Source: Musicola paradisiaca NCPPB 2511 (GTDB taxonomy: Bacteria > Pseudomonadota > Gammaproteobacteria > Enterobacterales > Enterobacteriaceae). From it: 64,000 nt of DNA. Below, piece after piece: positions 39,978-46,794 of this stretch (positions are counted from its first letter, which is position 1; each line of letters begins with the position of its first letter). Location of the stretch: NCBI RefSeq assembly GCF_000400505.1, contig NZ_CM001857.1, positions 3,468,390 to 3,532,389 on the forward strand, in the 5' to 3' direction. The notes under the pieces are model-generated. The model was not told the DNA's origin. It did not search any database and saw only the letters and a program-made list of their open reading frames with translations. The position numbers and the translations under genes were made by a program.

Positions 39978-41237
39978 TTATAACCCAGGGTGTTTCGCAA
40001 CAATTTTCCCAGTCGTATTATCCAGTCGGTACTGCGAAATAGTTCCGTCCACAATGTGCTGGATAACGGCCTGAACTGTAGCCAATGGGACATTAAACCA
40101 CTCTCTTGGAGTATAGATCTGACCATTATGGCTCTTGAGCGTAATGTTGAGCCGACGGGCAGCGAGGAAACCATGTACCAATGCCTCTAATTTTTGGGCA
40201 TTGAGGTTAAAACACTGGCTGGTAGCCACAATCCTGACAGGTGCTTCAAGGAAAGTACGGTCTTTCTCGGCATGCTCAATGCGCTGCTCCACAGTTGTTT
40301 CAGTAAAACCAATTTTGTAAAGACTTTGTTTATAAGGAATAAGCGCTGGGTCTGTACTTGTGGTCGCGAGCACATAAACCAAGCCGGTCGGCACCGCAGT
40401 ATCTGATGGTTGCAACGTCTTGCCATTGAGTTGCACCTTGCGCCCCTCTTTATCCCTCACCAAACCGTGAGTTAAGGATTGATAGAGCATGTTCATTTCG
40501 GTGCCATTCTCAAATATCAGTCGCAATCGGGCGTTGTAAGTACGGTACTGACCCAGACGTTCACCAGCACTATGGACATATCCCAGTAACCCATTAAGAA
40601 TAAAAAAATCGCCTTCAACAATTTTCAATTTATGTGTAAAACGCTCAAGACTAAAAACCCCATTTTTTAATCCCTTATGCAGGCTATAAAACAAGGGTTC
40701 GAAACGCTGGAAGTCTTGACACGGCTGGCGCTGAGCAATGTCATCTGGCTGCTCTTTTTTATCAGCAGAAACATACTGTAAGCTGAAGATATCAGGTTCT
40801 GCAAAATTTAATAAACCGTCCTCATCGTCGGCAAAAATATCCTCTAAAGAAGTCACCAGTTCTGATTTGTTGGCATAGGATAATGGTGTTGGTTCAGCGG
40901 CTAGTGGGGTTCTACCATTTTCAATATGATTTGAAGCCAGAAGCCCCCGGCAATCCAGCGTTTGCAACGAAGCACATATGTTGGGATTTTCTTTAATGAT
41001 GCGCAATCGTCTTGCCAGGCGTTTTTCATCAAGAGAAGCGGCGCTGTTTTCAGTTGGCATACGGCCATGCCGATCGTAAAACGCGGCAATTTCAGCAAAC
41101 TGATTGCCAGCCAAATCGACAGGACTCGCCTTGTGCTTCAGAGGGTGAACATTCAATAAACAGAGATCATCTTCTTCACTGAGGATCTCATCTAATGTTG
41201 ATTTGGCCGCTAATCGCGTTGTCGATAACCGGATCAT
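39978..41237 (-). CDS. GIY-YIG (T5orf172-type) protein, YeeC-like
   Basis: A 419-residue protein. The C-terminal 138 residues carry a T5orf172-type GIY-YIG nuclease-like domain: VYVLATT near 287, YKIGFTETTVEQRI near 307, a glutamate in QKLEALVH and REWF near 378. The N-terminal 280 residues include a region like the C-terminus of the helicase next door (EIAAFYDRHGRMP). It starts one base after the helicase stop, the third gene of a methyltransferase-helicase-GIY-YIG operon that matches Bacillus subtilis yeeA-yeeB-yeeC in gene order. It may be the effector nuclease; that role is inferred. Confidence 0.8.
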   Translation of the reverse strand: MIRLSTTRLAAKSTLDEILSEEDDLCLLNVHPLKHKASPVDLAGNQFAEIAAFYDRHGRMPTENSAASLDEKRLARRLRIIKENPNICASLQTLDCRGLLASNHIENGRTPLAAEPTPLSYANKSELVTSLEDIFADDEDGLLNFAEPDIFSLQYVSADKKEQPDDIAQRQPCQDFQRFEPLFYSLHKGLKNGVFSLERFTHKLKIVEGDFFILNGLLGYVHSAGERLGQYRTYNARLRLIFENGTEMNMLYQSLTHGLVRDKEGRKVQLNGKTLQPSDTAVPTGLVYVLATTSTDPALIPYKQSLYKIGFTETTVEQRIEHAEKDRTFLEAPVRIVATSQCFNLNAQKLEALVHGFLAARRLNITLKSHNGQIYTPREWFNVPLATVQAVIQHIVDGTISQYRLDNTTGKIVAKHPGL

Positions 41238-41238
41238 T

Positions 41239-43248
41239 TTACTGCTCCTGATTAGCCAACTTCTGTTGCTTCATTTTGCGGATAAAGGCGAGCGCTTCGG
41301 CATAACGCTTCTCAATCGGATCACTGGCATTCAGCGACGGCTCTCTCTGTTGCTCTCGGGTGAACTGCTTGATCTTAGGCCAAAGTATAATTGCTTCTTC
41401 TTCGGAGACCTGCGATCGGCTGGCACTTACCGCTTCCTGAATGGTTTTCAGCATAGGCGCAGTTACCGATTTAGAGAGAATTTCATAAGCACCATGGAAC
41501 GGATTAACCGCATCTATCAGGTCTATATCCAAATTATCAATACAGATGAACTTTTCACCCATCTTCAGGAACTGCTTACCTGCGACACTGTTTACTGACT
41601 CTTCTTCAGCGCCATTCGCCATATCCACATTGGCATCCTGCGGCAGGTCTTCCCAATCAACCACGCCCCCTTTCTGAGTGATCAACATACTTTGTAATAC
41701 TCCTATGCGTACCTGTTCCTGCTCTTCGTCGGTCAAATCTGGGTAAAGCGTCTGAATCACAGCAGGCAAAGCCACTTGAGTGAAAGTTTCGGGGGGTGTG
41801 GTTTCACTGATTGTCTCTTTGACCAACTGTTCGTTAGCCATCAGAGTCGCCATAATTTCGTTCTTGTCACTGTTCAGAATATCCAATACTTTCGGGGATA
41901 CCGGTGAGGTTGCGGAATCATCTACAAGCAAAGTATTGGGTGGCAGTGGCTGACCGTCCCATTGAGAACGAGGCTTAAACTGGATGTTGGGAGCCAGGAT
42001 CTGCTCCATCAATAACGACGTGGTGATCGCCTTAAGCATATTATTGACCGATGCCTTCACGTCATCATCCTGTGCATCAGGTTGAGCGATGAGATTGGTA
42101 AACTGAGCATGCGTTTTTCCCGTACAATCTCGGGTCGCCCGGCCGATAATCTGCACAATTTCTGTCAGAGAGCTGCGATAGCCAATCGTCAACACATGCT
42201 CACAGTAAGGCCAATCAAACCCTTCTTTCGCCATGCCTAAGGCGATGATGATGTCCATGTCATCAACCGCTTTGATATTACGTAAATACGCCTGGATTTT
42301 AGGTCGTTCGTTAGGATTATCATCAACCAGATTGGCTAATTTGAGCTCACAGCCATTTTTTCCCGCAATATGGTAAACCCCAGTCAAAGGATCGCGTTTT
42401 ATCACGCTGCCAAGCACATCGATGATAGCATCGACCTCTCCGTATTTATCTTTGGTTGATTCACCGGAATTGACATTCGGAATATGAATAATCGTTTTTT
42501 TGCTGGTATCGAGTACCGTGGGCAATGCATCAATATAACGCCCCTGATAAAAATGATAACCAATACCCAGAGATTTAAGATATTGATAGCCATTCAGCTG
42601 CTCGTAATAGGTGTATGTCACCTTAGTGAACAGCGCTTCATCCTCAGGCAACAGGATCGGCACGGTATCGCCTCGGAAATATGATCCGGTCATGGCAACG
42701 ATATGCGCACTCGATTTTTTTATGAGCTCATCAATAAGATTACCAAGCCGATTATCACCATCGGCAGAAACATGGTGAAACTCATCAATAGCCACCAGGC
42801 AATTATCGAAATCTGTTACCACTAATTTATCAAAGGCAAAACGCAAGGTCGCATGAGTACATATCAGAATACGTTCGTTGCCCTGCATAAAGCGTTGAAA
42901 AGCCTGAACCTTACCCGCTTCCCCACCATCCACACACAGATTGTTCTCGGATGTAACACGCCAGTCAGCAAAAAAACCTTGTTCGGTTAAATTGGTCTCC
43001 TGAAAAGAGCCACCGATAGACTTTTCCGGAACGGCGACAATCACTTTTCGCACGCTCTGATTTTCCAGCTTATCCAGCCCCAGAAACATTAACGCACGCG
43101 ATTTTCCCGAAGCCGGAGGGGCCTTGATCAATAGATACTGACTATTTCGTTCAGCAAAAGCTCGGGCCTGCATTTCACGCATTCCCATCGAATTAAGGCC
43201 GGTACTTTGCCCCGTCTGACCATACTCAACGTGCAATAAATTATTCAT
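41239..43248 (-). CDS. DExH-box helicase, YeeB-like
   Basis: A 669-residue superfamily 2 helicase with Walker A APPASGKS (residues 43-50), motif II DEFHH near 155, motif III AMTGSYF and motif VI VQIIGRATRD. The C-terminal 250 residues have no recognised domain and may bind the partner proteins. It overlaps the methyltransferase stop by eight bases and leads into the GIY-YIG gene with one base between, so all three are co-translated. It is related to YeeB and to type I/III restriction translocases. If the upstream switch is OFF this gene should lose its promoter. Confidence 0.85.
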   Translation of the reverse strand: MNNLLHVEYGQTGQSTGLNSMGMREMQARAFAERNSQYLLIKAPPASGKSRALMFLGLDKLENQSVRKVIVAVPEKSIGGSFQETNLTEQGFFADWRVTSENNLCVDGGEAGKVQAFQRFMQGNERILICTHATLRFAFDKLVVTDFDNCLVAIDEFHHVSADGDNRLGNLIDELIKKSSAHIVAMTGSYFRGDTVPILLPEDEALFTKVTYTYYEQLNGYQYLKSLGIGYHFYQGRYIDALPTVLDTSKKTIIHIPNVNSGESTKDKYGEVDAIIDVLGSVIKRDPLTGVYHIAGKNGCELKLANLVDDNPNERPKIQAYLRNIKAVDDMDIIIALGMAKEGFDWPYCEHVLTIGYRSSLTEIVQIIGRATRDCTGKTHAQFTNLIAQPDAQDDDVKASVNNMLKAITTSLLMEQILAPNIQFKPRSQWDGQPLPPNTLLVDDSATSPVSPKVLDILNSDKNEIMATLMANEQLVKETISETTPPETFTQVALPAVIQTLYPDLTDEEQEQVRIGVLQSMLITQKGGVVDWEDLPQDANVDMANGAEEESVNSVAGKQFLKMGEKFICIDNLDIDLIDAVNPFHGAYEILSKSVTAPMLKTIQEAVSASRSQVSEEEAIILWPKIKQFTREQQREPSLNASDPIEKRYAEALAFIRKMKQQKLANQEQ

Positions 43249-45856
43249 TATGGTTTCCTGCGTTGGCCGGTGTTCTGCTCTTTCTTGGTTTAGCCTGAGT
43301 TACTGTCAGTTTCTGCGTCAGTGCTTCATAACGTGCCAGCAGGCAGCTTAAGCGGTCGGCTGCATCTTTGAATGGGGGCTCACGGTAAAGTCGATCCACC
43401 GCGGTATCGAGAGCCTGATGGGCGGTTAACAGCTTTTGCGGCATCTTATCGGGATCATAGAGTTCAGCGAGTGTACGTCCTGGGAATTCTTCACGGATTA
43501 AAATCACGTCTTCGGCAAGAATCTCGATTTCTTTGCGTTGTATTTCGGTCACTTCAGGCCAGGGAAAAGGGTTGTAAACTACCGATGCAGAATAGCGATA
43601 GTCACTTTTCAACCTACCAGCTACCAACCTCATCCAGTCGTTATGCATTAAAGAAGAAAGTATGCCGAATTCGTATAGTGTGCCGTTGGGAATAATATAA
43701 TTAAGGTTTGTTGAAATTACCTCTGCATTAAAAAAACCTAGGGGAACATAGGTGCGACGCTCTGATGACACGCTGGGAACTAGGATATAGTTATTAGGGT
43801 TATTTAAATCCCGAAATTGATGTGGCCGCTCTGCCATTTTTTGTGCACCTTTATCAGGACTTTTCCTGCGTGTTTCCGCTACACGCTGCACTCGCTGATA
43901 AACAAGTGGCATTGCCTGAAGCTCATCATTTGTTATCCCTACCAGCCATAAACACCAACGCTCTTTGCTATTTAAATACTCATCGGCCCCCAACAATTTC
44001 TTAATCCAGCGTTCAGATTTGGGTTCTTTTTTTAATAACTCATCCCGTTCCTGCCTACTTAACAATAAGTGTCCACCATCAGTTGGCTTATTGCCAAATA
44101 ATAAAGATGACACTCCGTTAACCATCGGTTTATTCCGTGAAAAAATAGTAATATTACTCCCCTCAATCAAATACGGACTAATATTATCAATCTGCTTACA
44201 ATGCCACTCTCTATTAACTCTCTGATATAATTTTCTTGTTCTTGATTGAGCTGATAACCCGATGATAATTACGTGAACAGCTGCTTTATCACGGGCATTG
44301 TTCACCCATGGAAAAGTTGGATAAGCAAAATGGATATTTAGCCCGAGGGAAAAAATTGGCGGCCACAGTGTCGCAACCTGCTCTCCCTGACAAATGGAAT
44401 TGGTTGCTACCAGGGCCAGCTCAGCACATGAATGTTGAATGTATTGCGCCCCTTTCCAGAACCAGCAAGCAACAAAATCTAAGGTTCCTAACGCTTTGAA
44501 GTCGCTAAATACAGCCTGCATATCAGCACGTTGCTCATCTGAACGTCCCAGTGTTCCTAAAAAGGGCGGATTACCGATTACATACACTTCATCATCAACT
44601 TTTTTAGGACAGACCTGATACCAGTCAAGACGCAAGCTATTACCACTATGAATATTTCCACTTTCACGTAACGGCAATGCCAGTGGCGCGAAACCAAACG
44701 CTTTTTCCCACTGACTATTCACCTGGTGCTCCGCCAGCCAGAGGGATAACCGAGCGATCTGGCTGGCGAAGTCATCAATCTCAATGCCGTAAAACTGTGA
44801 CAGATGAAGACCGCTCATTGAAAATGTTTGAGGTTCCAGCTCACGCAGAGCTTCAATCACTTCAATTTCCAGATTGCGTAACGCTTTGTAGGCCACAATC
44901 AGGAAATTACCGGATCCACATGCAGGATCGAATACTTTGATCTTGCCGAGTCGCACCAGTAACGCTTTAAGCCCCTTGGCATTGTTACGTTGTTTATCCA
45001 GTTCAACGCGTAACGGATCAAGAAACAGGGGCTGAATCACCTTCATGATATTGCGATATGAAGTGTAGTGCTGCCCTAAGCGGCTGCGCTGTTCCACATC
45101 AATCACAGCCTGGAACATGCTGCCGAAAATGTCTGGGTTAATCTCACTCCAGTTCATGGTTCCGCATTCGAGTAAGATCTTGCGCCCCTTTTTGCGCAGT
45201 TCGGGAACCGGTTCATCGCTGGCAAACAATCCACCATTTACATACGGAAATGCTGCAAGATGGGCGGGTAGCCTTTGCCGCTGCGGGCTGTCAGGCTTCT
45301 CATCTAACACACCAAATAACTGATAAAGAAATGAATCCAGATCGCTGCCATCTTCTTCGGTAAAACTTTTGACAGCAGACGTGAACTGGGCGAGGGCAAA
45401 AATACCGGTGTCTTCGGCAAAAAGGCAAAATAACAAGCGAGTCAGGAAGACGTTAAGGGCATGGATATCTTCCGACTTACTGAGGTCATTGTGGACTCGG
45501 ATGAGGTCAAACAATCTCCCCATCTTCTCGGCGGCCTTCACATCAGCAGGGTTTTCACTGCTGATAATGGCTTTCTCAAGGCCCACTAACGGCAAAAAGA
45601 AACCATAGTTGCTATGTAACTCGTCCATTTCAATGTCGAGCCGCTCTTTACTTGCGGTATCCCAAGCCAGAAAGCGAGTAAAATCAGTGATCAGCACGAA
45701 GCGGATCTTATTTTTAGCTATCGCTGGGTCATCAATGCACTGATTTAGCAGAGTCTCAAGCTCTTCTCCTTCCGCAGCAGACTGAAACCAGAGTTTATTC
45801 TTGATACCGACCTGACCAGGCTCTTTAGCGATGTTACGGCTACTGCCCTGACGCAC
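43241..45856 (-). CDS. Adenine DNA methyltransferase body, YeeA/DnmA-like, N-terminus detached
   Basis: Large class I N6-adenine methyltransferase. The visible frame gives 871 residues from a poor GTG start at 45856; SAM motif FDPACGSGNF is near 309 and the catalytic NPPF near 429, followed by a target-recognition region and a C-terminal YRYSASVVYNPFPWPE block as in B. subtilis YeeA (DnmA). Family members have about 40 more residues in front, with PK-A/S-TIT-X-L/V-R-X-G crossing the present edge. Those residues are found inverted on the + strand at 45934-46052. The open frame continues upstream to about 45900 without a start, so in this orientation the gene is probably silent. See the invertible-segment entry. 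Confidence 0.8.
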   Translation of the reverse strand: MRQGSSRNIAKEPGQVGIKNKLWFQSAAEGEELETLLNQCIDDPAIAKNKIRFVLITDFTRFLAWDTASKERLDIEMDELHSNYGFFLPLVGLEKAIISSENPADVKAAEKMGRLFDLIRVHNDLSKSEDIHALNVFLTRLLFCLFAEDTGIFALAQFTSAVKSFTEEDGSDLDSFLYQLFGVLDEKPDSPQRQRLPAHLAAFPYVNGGLFASDEPVPELRKKGRKILLECGTMNWSEINPDIFGSMFQAVIDVEQRSRLGQHYTSYRNIMKVIQPLFLDPLRVELDKQRNNAKGLKALLVRLGKIKVFDPACGSGNFLIVAYKALRNLEIEVIEALRELEPQTFSMSGLHLSQFYGIEIDDFASQIARLSLWLAEHQVNSQWEKAFGFAPLALPLRESGNIHSGNSLRLDWYQVCPKKVDDEVYVIGNPPFLGTLGRSDEQRADMQAVFSDFKALGTLDFVACWFWKGAQYIQHSCAELALVATNSICQGEQVATLWPPIFSLGLNIHFAYPTFPWVNNARDKAAVHVIIIGLSAQSRTRKLYQRVNREWHCKQIDNISPYLIEGSNITIFSRNKPMVNGVSSLLFGNKPTDGGHLLLSRQERDELLKKEPKSERWIKKLLGADEYLNSKERWCLWLVGITNDELQAMPLVYQRVQRVAETRRKSPDKGAQKMAERPHQFRDLNNPNNYILVPSVSSERRTYVPLGFFNAEVISTNLNYIIPNGTLYEFGILSSLMHNDWMRLVAGRLKSDYRYSASVVYNPFPWPEVTEIQRKEIEILAEDVILIREEFPGRTLAELYDPDKMPQKLLTAHQALDTAVDRLYREPPFKDAADRLSCLLARYEALTQKLTVTQAKPRKSRTPANAGNHNE

Positions 45857-46059
45857 CTGTGTAATCGTTGGTTTATCTACAAGCGGTATATAGTTATGGC
45901 AAAAAACAAGTTATGCATTCTGAAGGATCATGTATGGCAGTGAATCAGGCGAGGATTTTCGAGCAGCTTGAACAGATAACCCACGAGCTGAATCGTGATG
46001 AATTTATTTATGGTTTTATGGCCGCTTTTGATTTTCCTAAATCAACAATTATGCAGATG
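45854..46059. promoter_or_regulatory. Putative invertible 5'-end switch of the methyltransferase operon
   Basis: The sequence at 45854-45874 read on the - strand and the sequence at 46039-46059 read on the + strand agree at 16 of 21 positions and are in the same codon phase: K-P-T-I-T-Q-V against K-S-T-I-M-Q-M. Both have AA at the centre, as in Hin/Pin sites, and the left copy keeps the AAACCAA core of hix. Recombination at the AA pairs (about 45868 and 46044) would flip about 175 bases and join 39 N-terminal codons, start and ribosome site to the methyltransferase body, giving about 912 residues. A Pin-like invertase begins 53 bases to the right. The geometry is seen; inversion itself is inferred. 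Confidence 0.75.
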
Positions 46060-46146
46060 AGCGTTATCTGGCGATCTGGCATTCTCCGTGCTTTTAGCAG
46101 GAGGAAATGGCGTGTTAATAGGCTATGTCAGGGTATCAACAAATGA
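45934..46146 (+). CDS. Inverted 5' end of the methyltransferase gene (truncated frame)
   Basis: A 70-codon frame starting MAVNQARIFEQLEQ with AAGGA seven bases before the ATG. Residues 1-39, up to DFPKSTI, look like the N-terminal helical segment of YeeA-type methyltransferases (DEFIYGFMAAFDFPKSTI). From the repeat onward it reads unrelated sequence and ends at 46146 inside the invertase gene. In the opposite orientation these codons would open the methyltransferase. In the present one the truncated frame overlaps the invertase start by 35 bases and could couple its translation. Confidence 0.7.
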   Translation: MAVNQARIFEQLEQITHELNRDEFIYGFMAAFDFPKSTIMQMSVIWRSGILRAFSRRKWRVNRLCQGINK

Positions 46147-46681
46147 CCAAAACACCGATTTACAACGCGAAGCGTTGGAACGGCTAGGATGTGAACAGAT
46201 ATTTGAAGAGAAAATCAGTGGGACTACAGAGAAAAAACCGAAACTCAATAGTGCTCTGAAGGCATTACAGGCGGGGGATACGCTCGCGGTGTGGAAACTG
46301 GATCGATTGGGACGAAGCATGAGACAACTTGTCAAATTAATGGACACGTTGCAACAACGCGGGATTCATTTTCGTAGTGTGACCGATTCCATAGATACCG
46401 CCACGCCAATGGGAAGGTTTGTTTTTCACATTATGGGTGCGATGGCTGAAATGGAACGAGAGCTTATTGTCGAACGAACCCGTGCGGGTTTGGCTGCCGC
46501 TAGGGCTAAAGGACGCATAGGCGGACGCAGGCCCAAGCTAACGCCGGAGCAATGGGCGCAAGCCGGACATCTTCTGGCTAATGGCGTCCCGCGCCAGCAG
46601 GTGGCACTGATTTATGACGTAGCAGTAGATACCTTATATCGAAAATTCCCCGTCGGCAGAAAACTGAGGGCCAAAACGTAA
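46112..46681 (+). CDS. Serine recombinase, Pin/Hin-type DNA invertase
   Basis: A 189-residue site-specific recombinase. The catalytic domain starts LIGYVRVSTNDQNTDLQREA with the active serine in VRVSTND, then KLDRLGRSMRQL and MGAMAEMERELIVERT. The C-terminal helix-turn-helix (QVALIYDVAVDTLYRKFP) binds the crossover sites. Size and layout match Pin, Gin and Hin (about 184-193 residues) rather than large resolvases. I chose the GTG at 46112 with AGGAGG seven bases upstream; the frame is open to 46088. Its likely substrate is the adjacent inverted repeat, where the methyltransferase 5' end is flipped. Hin-family enzymes also need Fis and an enhancer, which I did not locate. Confidence 0.93.
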   Translation: MLIGYVRVSTNDQNTDLQREALERLGCEQIFEEKISGTTEKKPKLNSALKALQAGDTLAVWKLDRLGRSMRQLVKLMDTLQQRGIHFRSVTDSIDTATPMGRFVFHIMGAMAEMERELIVERTRAGLAAARAKGRIGGRRPKLTPEQWAQAGHLLANGVPRQQVALIYDVAVDTLYRKFPVGRKLRAKT

Positions 46682-46709
46682 CGTTGAAAAGATCAAGTAA
46701 TCTATTTTT

Positions 46710-46745
46710 GGTAAACCTGTCTTCCAGCAGAGAGACAGGTTTACC
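46710..46745. repeat. Perfect 12-bp inverted repeat between invertase and res
   Basis: GGTAAACCTGTC at 46710-46721 and its exact complement at 46734-46745 with a 12-base loop. It lies between two convergent genes. There is no T-run on the 3' side of either strand, so it may work as a simple hairpin barrier or an intrinsic terminator of low strength. Confidence 0.6.
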
Positions 46746-46794
46746 ACTGATTATCCAGCCTATTCCTCACAGGCCCATGCAGCTACAGCCGACA

